Assembly: GCA_025356595.1 (NCBI GenBank)
Contig: JANXSQ010000213.1
Span: 1-42,878, forward strand
Length of the DNA: 42,878 nucleotides
Direction: 5' to 3'
Source of the DNA: Janthinobacterium sp.
GTDB lineage: Bacteria > Pseudomonadota > Gammaproteobacteria > Burkholderiales > Burkholderiaceae_D
Shown: positions 6,979 through 14,950 of the stretch, piece after piece
Layout of the letters: each line of letters starts with the position of its first letter
Numbering within the stretch: position 1 is the first letter of the stretch
Position numbers and translations under genes: made by a program
Notes under the pieces: model-generated
The model's database searches: none
What the model was told of the DNA's origin: nothing
Seen by the model: only the letters and a program-made list of their open reading frames with translations

Positions 6979-9258
6979 GTGAAACGAATTGAATTGCAAT
7001 ACAAACCGCTGGCCTTGCTGTTGGCGGTGATGGGCGCGGCCGGCCCGGCCAGCGCCGACCATCAGCCGAAGGCGCTCGACGTCGTGACCATCAACGGCGG
7101 CCGGCCCAGCTCGCTGCCGACGCAGATTCCGACCACCATTGAAGGCATCAGCGGTGCCCAGATCGAAGACAGGATCAACGCCACCGACAGCGAAGACGCG
7201 CTGAAATACTTCCCCAGCCTGAACGTGCGCAAGCGCTACATCGGCGACTACGACCACGCCGTGCTGGCCAGCCGCGCCTCGGGCACCGGCAACAGCGCCC
7301 GTTCGCTGGTCTACGCGGACGGCATCCTGCTCTCCAACCTGCTCGGCAACGGCGCCTCCTACACGCCGCGCTGGGGCCTGGTGTCGCCGGAGGAAATCGA
7401 GCGCGTCGACGTGCTGTACGGGCCGTTTTCGGCCGCCTATCCGGGCAACTCGGCCGGCGCCGTGGTCGACTACCAGACCCGCATGCCGACCCGCTTCGAG
7501 GCCCATCTGAAGCTGTCGGCCTTCGGTCAGCAGTACCGGCAATACGGCAGCGACGCGCGCTTCATCGGCAGGCAGGGCAGCGCCGCCATCGGCGACCGGC
7601 AAGGCGCCTGGTCGTGGTGGGTCGATGTGTCGCGCCTGGACAGCAAGGGCCAACCCATCGCCTTCGCCAACCGCCTGGTCTCGGGCGGCGGCAAGGCCGG
7701 CGGCGTGCCCGTGACGGGCGCCCTGGCGGATAAAAATCCGGCCAACCAGGATTGGCTGATCCTGGGCGCCAGCAATCAGATCGACACGCTGCAGGACCAC
7801 GCCAAGGTGAAGCTGGCCTACGACGTCTCGCCGACCCTGCGCGCCAGTTACACGCTGGGCTGGTGGAAGAACCAGGTCACGCGCACGGCGGACTCCTATC
7901 TGCGCGACGCGGCCGGCGATCCCGTCTACCAGGGCACGGTGAACATCGGCGGCAAGAGCTATGTCCTGCAGCCGTCCGATTTCGCGCCCAGCATAGGCGC
8001 GCTGGAACATCTGATGCATGGCTTCTCGCTGAAAAACCACGCCAGGGGCGTGTTCGACTGGGAAGTGGCGGCCAGCCTGTACGACTACGCGAAGGATCAG
8101 GTGCGCACGCCGAAGAACGCGGTGCCGGACGCGCGCACGAACGGCGACGGCAAACTCACCGACATGGGCGGCAGCGGCTGGAACACGCTGGCGCTGAAGG
8201 GCATCTGGCGCCCGGACGGCATGGCCGGCGCGCACATCGTCGATTTCGGCCTGCAGCGCGACGGCGCCAAACTGCGCACCCGGGTGCTCAGCAACGGCGA
8301 CTGGATCAACGCCGGCGGCGGCGCGCCGTTCGCCACCTTCAACGGCGACACCTCGCTGCTCAGCCTGTACGGCCAGGACAGCTGGCGCATCAACGCGCTG
8401 TGGAAGGCGACGCTGGGCGCGCGCCTGGAGCGCTGGCAAGCCTTCAACGGCCAGGTCTCGAACGCCGTCTCGCCCGCGCCGCTGCGCTTCGGCGAGCGCG
8501 CCGAGACGAGCTGGTCGCCCAAGGCGGCGCTGGCCTACCGGGCCGGCGACGAGTGGACGCTGAAGGCCTCGGCGGGGCGCGCGGTGCGCAATCCGACGGC
8601 GGCCGAACTGTTCCAGGGCACGATAGAGAACGGCAAGATCAACAACACCGATCCCCTGCTGCGGGCGGAGAAATCGTGGACCGGCGAGCTGACGGCGGAG
8701 CGGGCGCTGCGGGCGGGCAGCCTGCGCGCCACGCTGTTCCACGAGGACACGCGCGACGCCCTGTACTCGCAAGCCTTGACGGCGCAGGTGAGCACGATCC
8801 AGAACGTCGGCAAAATCCGCACCACGGGGCTGGAGCTGGCCTACCAGGCCGACGAGGTGCTGGTGCACGGCCTGTCGCTGAGCAACAGCCTGACCTATGC
8901 CGACTCCAGGATCGTCAGCAACGACGCGCTGCCGGCCAGCGTCGGCAAACGCCAGCCGCGCGTGCCGCAGTGGCGCGCCACGCTGCTCGCCTCCTACCAT
9001 GTGGGCGACAAGTGGACCGGCAGCTTCGGCGCGCGCTACAGCGGCAAGCAGTACAACACGCTCGACAACAGCGATCCGCACGGCGCGACCTACACCGGCA
9101 GCTCGACGTATCTGGTCGCCGACGTGCGCCTGCGCTACCGCATCGACAATCAGTGGACGGCCTCGGTCGGCATCGACAACTTGAACAACGCCAAGTATTG
9201 GGCCTACCATCCCTATTCGCAGCGCACCCTGCTGGCGGAATTGAAGTTCGATTTGTAG
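6979..9258 (+). CDS. TonB-dependent outer-membrane receptor (probably copper-related)
   Basis: A 759-residue protein beginning with GTG behind a GGAC. A signal peptide (about 1-26, ending GPASA) is followed by a TonB box-like LDVVTING. The plug domain (about 45-165) has IEGISGAQIEDRI, a SARSLVYADGILL segment and IERVDVLYGPFSAAYPGNSAG. The long beta-barrel has a family-typical C-terminal part (GIDNLNNAKYW, final strand TLLAELKFDL). Such receptors import metal complexes, siderophores or vitamins using energy from TonB-ExbBD, none of which lies in the window. Position after DUF2946 and PCu(A)C suggests copper or a copper chelate; the sequence alone does not show the substrate. A strong terminator follows at 9265. 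Confidence 0.9.
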   Translation: MKRIELQYKPLALLLAVMGAAGPASADHQPKALDVVTINGGRPSSLPTQIPTTIEGISGAQIEDRINATDSEDALKYFPSLNVRKRYIGDYDHAVLASRASGTGNSARSLVYADGILLSNLLGNGASYTPRWGLVSPEEIERVDVLYGPFSAAYPGNSAGAVVDYQTRMPTRFEAHLKLSAFGQQYRQYGSDARFIGRQGSAAIGDRQGAWSWWVDVSRLDSKGQPIAFANRLVSGGGKAGGVPVTGALADKNPANQDWLILGASNQIDTLQDHAKVKLAYDVSPTLRASYTLGWWKNQVTRTADSYLRDAAGDPVYQGTVNIGGKSYVLQPSDFAPSIGALEHLMHGFSLKNHARGVFDWEVAASLYDYAKDQVRTPKNAVPDARTNGDGKLTDMGGSGWNTLALKGIWRPDGMAGAHIVDFGLQRDGAKLRTRVLSNGDWINAGGGAPFATFNGDTSLLSLYGQDSWRINALWKATLGARLERWQAFNGQVSNAVSPAPLRFGERAETSWSPKAALAYRAGDEWTLKASAGRAVRNPTAAELFQGTIENGKINNTDPLLRAEKSWTGELTAERALRAGSLRATLFHEDTRDALYSQALTAQVSTIQNVGKIRTTGLELAYQADEVLVHGLSLSNSLTYADSRIVSNDALPASVGKRQPRVPQWRATLLASYHVGDKWTGSFGARYSGKQYNTLDNSDPHGATYTGSSTYLVADVRLRYRIDNQWTASVGIDNLNNAKYWAYHPYSQRTLLAELKFDL

Positions 9259-9264
9259 GAGCGA

Positions 9265-9292
9265 TGCCCGGAGATGATCCGGGCATTTTTTT
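9265..9292 (+). terminator. Intrinsic terminator after the TonB-dependent receptor
   Basis: An 8-bp perfect stem, TGCCCGGA with TCCGGGCA (9265-9272 and 9278-9285), a 5-base loop and a run of seven T. It starts seven bases after the receptor stop codon and ends the copper-type locus. Confidence 0.92.
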
Positions 9293-9345
9293 GCCTTCCT
9301 CCCCTTGATCCGGGAAGAATGTTTTGGCGCGGAGGAGGGGGCGCC

Positions 9346-10119
9346 TCAGTCCTGCCGCGGAGCGGCGCCGAGGCGGTTCACGCCGCCCGAACCGTGCACG
9401 CTGCGGCTCACTTGCGGATCGCCGTAATAGTCGATGTCGCCCGAGCCGCCTATGCTGGCGACCAGCGATTGGCGGGCCCAGACGACGGCCTTGCCGGAGC
9501 CGCCGATGTTCACTTGCACCTTGCGCGTGTTCAGTTGGCCGGCCAGCACTTCGCCCGAGCCGCCGATGGCGATGTTGAGCTGTTCGGCGGCGCCGCCGGC
9601 CGTGAAGTTGCCGCTGCCTCCGATCGACACCGTCACGGCGTCGCTGCGCAGGCGGCGGATAGTGATCGAGCCCGAGCCGCCCACCTCCAGTTGCAGGGTG
9701 GGCGTGCTCAGCGCGGCCGCCGAGATCGAACCCGAGCCGCCCACCGTCAGCCGCTCCACGGACTTGGCCTGGACGATGAACTTCAGGACGGTGGGCGCGA
9801 GCGTCGCGTTGCGCCGCGCGGGGCGGATTCTCAGCGTGCCGTGTTCCACCACCGTTTCGATCTGCGCCTGCAAATTGTCGTCCGTCTCGACGCTGATGCT
9901 TTCACTGTCGCCCAGGCGCAGCTCGACGCTGCCGGGCAGGTTCAGGGCGATCGCTTCGAAGCGCGGCAGGGCGCGCGTTTGCCGGTGCACGGCGCCGTTG
10001 CCGCTGACCTTGGCGCTGGAGAACCAGTCGAGCGGCGAGGCCGCCGCCGGCAGGGCCGCCGCCAGGGCCAGGGCGCCCAGCGCGAGCCGGCGCCTGGCGG
10101 GTGATGTCGATAGTGTCAT
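9346..10119 (-). CDS. DUF2807 head-GIN domain protein (exported)
   Basis: A 257-residue protein with an Arg-rich start and a hydrophobic segment ending ALPAAASP (about 10-28), read as a signal peptide. The rest is a repeating beta-strand pattern with six copies of a GGSG turn (VGGSGSI, VGGSGSI, IGGSGNF, IGGSGEV, IGGSGKA, IGGSGDI), about 20 residues apart and typical of DUF2807, a right-handed beta-helix. The domain is called putative auto-transporter adhesin or head GIN; its job is not known, and a surface or periplasmic binding role is only a guess. It converges on the TonB receptor and lies divergent from the RlmI-like gene. The 268-base gap to that gene holds one hairpin and no other clear signal. 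Confidence 0.87.
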   Translation of the reverse strand: MTLSTSPARRRLALGALALAAALPAAASPLDWFSSAKVSGNGAVHRQTRALPRFEAIALNLPGSVELRLGDSESISVETDDNLQAQIETVVEHGTLRIRPARRNATLAPTVLKFIVQAKSVERLTVGGSGSISAAALSTPTLQLEVGGSGSITIRRLRSDAVTVSIGGSGNFTAGGAAEQLNIAIGGSGEVLAGQLNTRKVQVNIGGSGKAVVWARQSLVASIGGSGDIDYYGDPQVSRSVHGSGGVNRLGAAPRQD

Positions 10120-10352
10120 GCTGTTTCCCTGTGTCTGCGCGGGGTGCGGCGCTGGCGCCGGTCCCGCATGGTTGAATCGTCAAGCTGCCGGCAAGAATAG
10201 TACGTGGGGCGGGCCGGCGGCGCCGGGCCGCTGCGACGGAGCGCAGTCGCGGGCGGCCAGAATGCGCCGCGCTGCGACAGGGCGGCATGAGGTATCATGC
10301 CAGTCTTGGGCGCTACGCCCGGCGCGCGCGGATGCCGCGCCACCGTCACAAT

Positions 10353-10370
10353 GACCGGCCGAAGCCGGTC
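10353..10370 (+). promoter_or_regulatory. Hairpin in the leader of the RlmI-like gene
   Basis: GACCGGC and GCCGGTC pair perfectly around a CGAA tetraloop, ending 17 bases before the ATG at 10388. There is no T run, so it is not a terminator. It could affect translation or mRNA stability. Confidence 0.35.
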
Positions 10371-10387
10371 CATACCACTGGAATTAC

Positions 10388-11026
10388 ATGCTGATCATCA
10401 CCATCATACAGGGCAAGGAAAAGAGCTTGCTGGAAGGCCAACCCTGGATTTACGCTTCCGCCATCGCCCGCGTCGAGGGCAAGCCGCAGGAAAAAATGAA
10501 GCCCGGTTCGACGGCCATCGTGCAGACGTCGGCGAAGAAATTCCTCGCCCGCGCCGCCTACAACTCGAAGTCGCAGATCCGCGCCCGCGTCTGGACCTTC
10601 GATGAAAGCGAACCGGTCGACCACGCGCTGATGAAGCGGCGCGTCAAGGCGGCGCTGCAAAAACGCGACGCCAGCATGCGCACCGCCGGCGCCCACCAGT
10701 TGCTGACGCTGATCAAGGGCGAGGACGACGGTTTGCCGGGCTTGCTGGTCGAACTGTTCGGCGGCATCGGCGGCTACCTGATCTGCGAATTCCAGGCCGG
10801 CGGCGTGGACGCCTGGAAGGTGCCGATCGTGCAAACCTTGATGGCCGAGACCGGCTGCGCGAATGTCTACGAGCGCTGCGATCCCTTGATCCGCAAGGGC
10901 GAGGGCTTGCCCGTCATCTCGGGCGCGCTGGCCGGCGAGGAGCCGCCCGACGAAGTCGTCCTGAGCGCCAACGGCGTGCGTTTCGCGCTCGACCTGCGCA
11001 CCGGCGAGAAGAGCAAGTACCGCTAA
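10388..11026 (+). CDS. C-terminally truncated RlmI-like protein (PUA and central domain only)
   Basis: A 212-residue protein. The N-terminus has a PUA-type RNA-binding domain (about 1-75: KEKSLLEGQPWIYASAI, then KPGSTAIVQTSAKKFLARA). The central region (about 80-180) matches the second domain of RlmI, the 23S rRNA m5C1962 methyltransferase, with DDGLPGLLVELFGG and NVYERCDPLIRKGEGLP. It then ends at LDLRTGEKSKYR, where RlmI continues with the TGxKTGxYLDQR segment and the SAM-binding domain; family members are about 395 residues. No remnant of the missing half lies downstream in any frame. Instead a 20-bp hairpin follows 21 bases later. It cannot be a methyltransferase. It may be a decayed paralogue or a stand-alone RNA-binding protein. 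The reading frame is intact and has normal codon use. Confidence 0.8.
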   Translation: MLIITIIQGKEKSLLEGQPWIYASAIARVEGKPQEKMKPGSTAIVQTSAKKFLARAAYNSKSQIRARVWTFDESEPVDHALMKRRVKAALQKRDASMRTAGAHQLLTLIKGEDDGLPGLLVELFGGIGGYLICEFQAGGVDAWKVPIVQTLMAETGCANVYERCDPLIRKGEGLPVISGALAGEEPPDEVVLSANGVRFALDLRTGEKSKYR

Positions 11027-11047
11027 AGCGCGCCGCGCGCACGTAAC

Positions 11048-11096
11048 AACGCCCGCTGTCCATACCGTTGCAATCGGTATGGACAGCGGGCGTTTT
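11048..11096 (+). terminator. Long perfect hairpin between the RlmI-like gene and the cytochrome c genes
   Basis: A 20-bp perfect stem (11048-11067 with 11075-11094) with a 7-base loop, followed by only a short T stretch (11093-11096). It lies between convergent genes and can stop transcription from both sides, although the T run is weak. Confidence 0.75.
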
Positions 11097-11111
11097 GCAT
11101 GCGGCGGCGTG

Positions 11112-12386
11112 TCAGTCGAGCGGCACGCTGCGGTAGCGGTTCACGTCGAGGGCGGAGACGGCGCCGCCCTTGTTGCCCCAGGACGCGCGCAGATAGGTGA
11201 CGACGGCCGCCACTTCGTTGTCGTTCAGCAGCGGCCCGTAGGCCGGCATGCCGTAGGGGCGCGGATTGCCGGCGGTGCCGGGGGCGAAGCCGCCGTTGAG
11301 CACGATGCGGATCGGGTTCACGGCTTCCTCGCCGGTCAGCGCGCGGTTGCCGGCCAGCGGAGGATAGGCGGGCGGCTTGCCGCCGCCGTCGGCCTGGTGG
11401 CAGTCGACGCAATGCGTCTCGTACAGTTTGGCGCCGGCCGCCAGTTGCGCCTTGGTCGACGAGGAGGTATCTGGTACCGGCGCCTCTTTCGCTTCGCTCG
11501 GGCCGGGCAGGGTTTTCAGGTACAGGGCCATGGCGCCGATGTCGGCGTCGTCCAGATGTTGCAGGCTGGCCTGCACCACCTCGGCCATCGGGCCGAACAC
11601 GGTGGCGCGCGGCGAGACGCCGGTCTTCAGCAATTGCGCGATGTGGCCGCTGTCCCAGTCGCCCAGGCCGGCCTCGGCGTCCGAGGTCAGCGAGGGCGCG
11701 TACCAACCCAGGATCGGAATCAGGCCGCCCGACAAGCCGTCGTCGGTGCCGCCCAGTGTGTTGCGGCTGCTGTGGCAGGCGCTGCAGTGGCCCAGGCCCT
11801 GCACCAGATAGGCGCCGCGGTTCCATTCGACGCTCTGCTTGTCCTCGTTGCGGTAGACGGCCGGCTTGAAGTACAGGGCGCGCCAGGCCGCCAGGGCGAT
11901 CTGCTGGTTGTAGGGGAAGCGCAACTCATGCGGGCGGTTGGCCTGCTGCTGCGCCGGCAGCGACTGGAAGAAGGCGAACATGGCGTCGGCGTCCTCGCGC
12001 TGGATCTTCGTGTAGTTGGTGTAGGGGAAGGCCGGATACAGCATGCGGCCATCCTTCGACTTGCCGTTGTGCAGGGCGCGCCAGAAATCGTCGGCCGTCC
12101 AGGCGCCGATGCCGTGTTCCTTGTCGGGCGTGATGTTGGGCGAGACGACGCTGCCGAAGGGCGTCTGCAGCGCGCGTCCGCCGGCGTAGGCGGCGCCGCC
12201 GCGGGTGGTGTGGCACGCCATGCAGTCGCCGGCCTTGGCCAGGTAGGCGCCGCGCGCCACCAGCGCGGCCGGTGTCAGTGTGTTGGCGGCGGCCGGCGGG
12301 CCGATGTCGTCGGCCGGCCAGAGCAGCAGCCGGGCGGCGCCGCCGGCGATGAGGAGAAGGGCGGCGGCGGAGAGGAGTTTTTTCAT
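11112..12386 (-). CDS. Triheme c-type cytochrome (dehydrogenase cytochrome subunit type)
   Basis: A 424-residue exported protein with three CxxCH heme sites: CMACH near 55, CSACH near 201 and CVDCH near 326. This layout matches the membrane-anchored cytochrome subunits of alcohol, aldehyde or gluconate dehydrogenases. They pass electrons from a periplasmic dehydrogenase to quinone or to a terminal oxidase. The chosen start (MKKLLSAAALLL) gives a signal peptide and has GCAGG before it. An ATG at 12398, overlapping the upstream gene's TAA, is an alternative that would couple translation. The diheme cytochrome lies just upstream on the same strand. No dehydrogenase is adjacent, so the electron donor is unknown. 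Confidence 0.85.
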   Translation of the reverse strand: MKKLLSAAALLLIAGGAARLLLWPADDIGPPAAANTLTPAALVARGAYLAKAGDCMACHTTRGGAAYAGGRALQTPFGSVVSPNITPDKEHGIGAWTADDFWRALHNGKSKDGRMLYPAFPYTNYTKIQREDADAMFAFFQSLPAQQQANRPHELRFPYNQQIALAAWRALYFKPAVYRNEDKQSVEWNRGAYLVQGLGHCSACHSSRNTLGGTDDGLSGGLIPILGWYAPSLTSDAEAGLGDWDSGHIAQLLKTGVSPRATVFGPMAEVVQASLQHLDDADIGAMALYLKTLPGPSEAKEAPVPDTSSSTKAQLAAGAKLYETHCVDCHQADGGGKPPAYPPLAGNRALTGEEAVNPIRIVLNGGFAPGTAGNPRPYGMPAYGPLLNDNEVAAVVTYLRASWGNKGGAVSALDVNRYRSVPLD

Positions 12387-12397
12387 GGATGCCTGCA

Positions 12398-13132
12398 TTA
12401 TTGTGGTACGCCGCCGCACTTCAGCGGCAAGGGCAGGGTGTGGGATGTGGCCGGGCGGGCGTCGGGCGGCGCCACTTGCGTGCCGAGCCAGCCGGAGACG
12501 GCGCCGATGTCGGCGTCGGACAGGCGGCCGGCCACTTCGCCCATGCAGTCGGGCGTCTGGGCGCGCCGCGCATGGCTTTTCCAGGCGCCGAACTGGGCGT
12601 TGATGTAGTCGCGCGGCAGGCCCAGCAGGCCGGGCACGGCGGGCGCCACGCCGGTCAGTTTTTCACCGTGGCAGGCGATGCAGGCGGGGATCTTCTTGGC
12701 CGGGTCGCCCAGGGTGACCAGGCTGCGGCCCCGCTCCAGCACGGCGGCCGAGGCGGCGCTGGGCTGCGCCGGCGGGGCCGGCGGATGCTGCTGCGAGAAA
12801 TACTCGGCGATCTCGTGCAGGTAGGCGTCCGGCATGTGCTCGACCATATACGTCATCAAGGGGTAGCGGCGCCGGCCGTCGCGGAAGTTGAGCAACTGGT
12901 TGTACAGATAGCCGGCCGGCTTGCCGGAGATGCGCGGGAAGAAGGCGTCGCTGCGCTCCTTGGCGGCGTGGCAGGCGATGCAGGCCTGAATGCGTTGATC
13001 GAGCGTGTCGGGCAGGACGGCGGAGGGGGCGGCCGCCAGCGCGGCGCCGACCGGCAGGGCCGCTAGGACGAGCAGCAGCGCGGCGCGGCGGGCGCGCCCG
13101 CGGGCCGGACTTGAAAACATGGACATGGACAA
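12398..13132 (-). CDS. Diheme cytochrome c (c4-like)
   Basis: A 244-residue protein with a signal peptide (about 16-34, ALLLVLAALPVGAALAAA) and two CIACH heme sites at residues 51-55 and 151-155, in two similar halves joined by a Pro/Ala linker. The repeat pattern, with YLYNQLLNFRDGRR after the first heme and a shorter second half, fits cytochrome c4-type periplasmic electron carriers. The gene begins with three in-frame ATGs (MSMSM), so the exact start is uncertain by up to four codons. It is first in a two-gene unit with the triheme cytochrome. Both need the Ccm or Ccs system, which is not in the window. The 182 bases upstream show no clear promoter. Confidence 0.86.
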   Translation of the reverse strand: MSMSMFSSPARGRARRAALLLVLAALPVGAALAAAPSAVLPDTLDQRIQACIACHAAKERSDAFFPRISGKPAGYLYNQLLNFRDGRRRYPLMTYMVEHMPDAYLHEIAEYFSQQHPPAPPAQPSAASAAVLERGRSLVTLGDPAKKIPACIACHGEKLTGVAPAVPGLLGLPRDYINAQFGAWKSHARRAQTPDCMGEVAGRLSDADIGAVSGWLGTQVAPPDARPATSHTLPLPLKCGGVPQ

Positions 13133-13314
13133 TAGCGCCTATAAAATTTGAGCGCCGCCGGTACAGGCAGCGGGCACAAGCATATACCTCCGCGCCGTGG
13201 ATGAACAGGCTCAGACGTGCGGGCGAATTACGGATCAGTTGGGGAGGCGGAGGAAGCGCGCGCCGGGCGCGGCGCGCGGCGGACGGATGCGGCCGCGGCG
13301 GACGCCTCGTTGCT

Positions 13315-13944
13315 TCAGTTCGGCGCGACGGGCGGCGCGGCGCGCGGCGCCTTGACCGGCGCCACCTTGCCGCCGTCGGCGATCCAGCGCCGGTAGACGC
13401 GCAGCGCCACCTGGGCGTCGTCGGCCGCGTAGAGGATCTGCTTTTCGCTCAGGCGCGCGGTGGACCAGTTGGTGGTGGAGATTTTCTTCGACTTCTGCAG
13501 GTGCAGGCCGAAGAACTTCGCCACCGCGCTCTTGGCGCCGAGGTCGTTGCGCTGGCCGCCGCGCAGCGCCACGGACAGGTCGAGCACATGCGCCGTGGCG
13601 ATGCCGAGCTTGCTGCGCAGGCGTTTTAGGTCATCGCTGAGGCCGAATCCGACCTTCAGCGTGGTGTTCGATTCGAGGATGGCCTTGAGCACGTCCAGGG
13701 CCGGCTCGGCGCCGATCTGGAACAGGTAGGCGGTGTCGTCGGTGGACAATTGGATCAAATGCGGGCCGGTCGAGCTCTCGCCCTTCAGGAAGGTCGGCTT
13801 CGACTCGGTGTCGAAACCGATCGCGTCGGCCGCCAGCAGGGCCGCCATCGCTTGCCGCGCCTGCTCGCCGTTGTGCACCAGGCGCACATCGGCCAGCAGG
13901 ATGCCCCGGTAGGGCGGCAGCGGCGTTTCGGTTTCCGTACTCAT
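13315..13944 (-). CDS. 3'-5' exonuclease, DEDDy type (RNase D-like)
   Basis: A 209-residue protein that is a single exonuclease domain. Exo I has GFDTES (Asp45, Glu47), Exo II has GLSDDLKRL (Asp104/105), and Exo III has YAADDAQV with Tyr172 and Asp176 in YxxxD spacing, placing it in the DEDDy group with RNase D and WRN. It lacks the HRDC domains of full RNase D, which is about 375 residues. It probably trims the 3' ends of RNA or DNA; which one cannot be told. The gene starts nine bases after the ProQ stop on the same strand, so the two are probably one transcript and may act in RNA metabolism together. Confidence 0.87.
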   Translation of the reverse strand: MSTETETPLPPYRGILLADVRLVHNGEQARQAMAALLAADAIGFDTESKPTFLKGESSTGPHLIQLSTDDTAYLFQIGAEPALDVLKAILESNTTLKVGFGLSDDLKRLRSKLGIATAHVLDLSVALRGGQRNDLGAKSAVAKFFGLHLQKSKKISTTNWSTARLSEKQILYAADDAQVALRVYRRWIADGGKVAPVKAPRAAPPVAPN

Positions 13945-13953
13945 GGGGGCGGA

Positions 13954-14409
13954 TCAGCCCTTGCGCGAGAATTTCGCCGTCAGCTGGTTCAGCTTGTCGG
14001 CGCGCACGCGGTTCGCCTCTTCCTCGGCGGCGGCGTCGCGCTCGGCCTTCTTGCGCTCGGCTTCCTTCTTGAAGCGCTGCTGCAGGACCAGGGTCGCGTG
14101 GTCGCGGTGCACCTGCGTCACTTCCGCGCCGGCCGCGCCGTCGAGGTCGTAGCGCACCTTGGCTTTTTCCATCATGCGCAGATAGCGCAAGGAGCCGGTG
14201 TGGATGCCCAGGGCCGTGCGCATCAGCTTGCGGTCCAGTTCCGGCAGGCGCGCCAGGATCTGTTTGTCGATGCCGATCGCCAGCGGCAGGCAGTCACGGA
14301 ATGGCGGGAATTGTTCTTGGAACTGCTTGAGCAGGGCGCGCGCGGTCAGCGCGGGTGCGCTCGTTGCTGCTGGCTGTGGGGCGAGGCTAGGCGTGTTCAT
14401 CGACTTCAT
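13954..14409 (-). CDS. ProQ/FinO-family RNA chaperone
   Basis: A 151-residue basic protein. The FinO/ProQ fold covers about residues 22-110: LLKQFQEQFPPFRDCLPLAIGI, the LDRKLMRTALGIHTGSLRYL helix, and RYDLDGAAGAEV. The tail (about 110-151) is Lys/Glu/Ala-rich and disordered. ProQ proteins bind structured sRNAs and mRNA 3' ends and affect their stability. Two ATGs are possible, 14409 and 14400, and the second has slightly better upstream bases. The gene is divergent from rpoD, and the 540-base gap between them holds a candidate small RNA. The DEDDy exonuclease follows after nine bases. Confidence 0.88.
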   Translation of the reverse strand: MKSMNTPSLAPQPAATSAPALTARALLKQFQEQFPPFRDCLPLAIGIDKQILARLPELDRKLMRTALGIHTGSLRYLRMMEKAKVRYDLDGAAGAEVTQVHRDHATLVLQQRFKKEAERKKAERDAAAEEEANRVRADKLNQLTAKFSRKG

Positions 14410-14535
14410 TGGTTAGGCAGAAAACGGGAGCATAGCACGCGAGAACGGCAAGTGCATTGACTTTTAAGGCAACAATAGTCATTTTGCCAGACGCGGCGGC
14501 GGGCGCAATCGATAAGAAATGTGTATAATGTCTGC

Positions 14536-14734
14536 TTGCGCTGAACACTGGCTTGCGCCGGATCAGTAGTGCAGGGGATCAGAGCAGTCGTTTTATCGCC
14601 ACATATTGGGTTTCTTGATGACGCATATTTGATTTGTCAATTATCCAAATATCTGGCCCTGAGGCATAATCTTGCTCTCCTCTATTCTTCACTGAATAAT
14701 AGATACAAGCCCGTTTTGGTAGCGGGCTTTTTTT
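14536..14734 (+). ncRNA. Candidate small RNA or transcription attenuator upstream of rpoD
   Basis: A perfect TATAAT at 14524-14529 places a start near 14536, and an intrinsic terminator ends at 14734, giving about 200 nucleotides. The stretch is unusually AT-rich for this genome and contains a 7-bp hairpin (14625-14652). It could be an independent sRNA or an rpoD leader with a terminator. It does not show the features of 6S RNA, tRNA or tmRNA. The -35 region is poor, so the promoter is uncertain. Confidence 0.33.
14707..14734 (+). terminator. Intrinsic terminator inside the rpoD upstream region
   Basis: AAGCCCG (14707-14713) pairs with CGGGCTT (14723-14729) around a 9-base loop, followed by five more T. 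It lies 217 bases before the rpoD start and points toward rpoD, with no coding gene upstream on that strand for it to terminate. Confidence 0.85.
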
Positions 14735-14950
14735 CATTCCGCAATGTACCGCGCCAATTTATCTACGCCAGCTTCAGTCCGGGCGCGCCGTTTCCAGGTC
14801 GCGTCGGCTTGCGGCGTGTCGATCAATTGGCGCCGCTGCGTTTAGAACGGCAGCCGCAACACACGCTCCATCGAGTCCGATTTGCAGGCTTAGGTGGGAT
14901 CATTCACTTCGCGCCGAAACCATGTGGTCTCGCATAGAGAGAGATATTTG

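Larger units (their letters stand above)
14410..14950. other. Intergenic region between proQ-like gene and rpoD
   Basis: This 541-base gap is the longest without an assigned gene. Its middle (about 14515-14740) is much richer in A and T than its surroundings. It holds a TATAAT at 14524-14529 on the plus strand, an inverted repeat ATATTTG/CAAATAT (14625-14631 and 14646-14652) and an intrinsic terminator at 14707-14734. The last 215 bases before rpoD are GC-rich again, with GAGAG before the start codon. A weak open frame at 14569-14937 shows no similarity and is not a gene. No tRNA is present. Confidence 0.6.

Noticed and set aside
9430..9800. Regular GGSG-coding repeats suspected of being a tandem DNA repeat or CRISPR-like array
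   Set aside because: The spacing reflects beta-helix turns of the DUF2807 protein; the DNA between turns is not conserved and there are no identical repeats.
14569..14937. A 122-codon frame upstream of rpoD
   Set aside because: It crosses an intrinsic terminator, changes base composition halfway and shows no domain or ribosome binding site.
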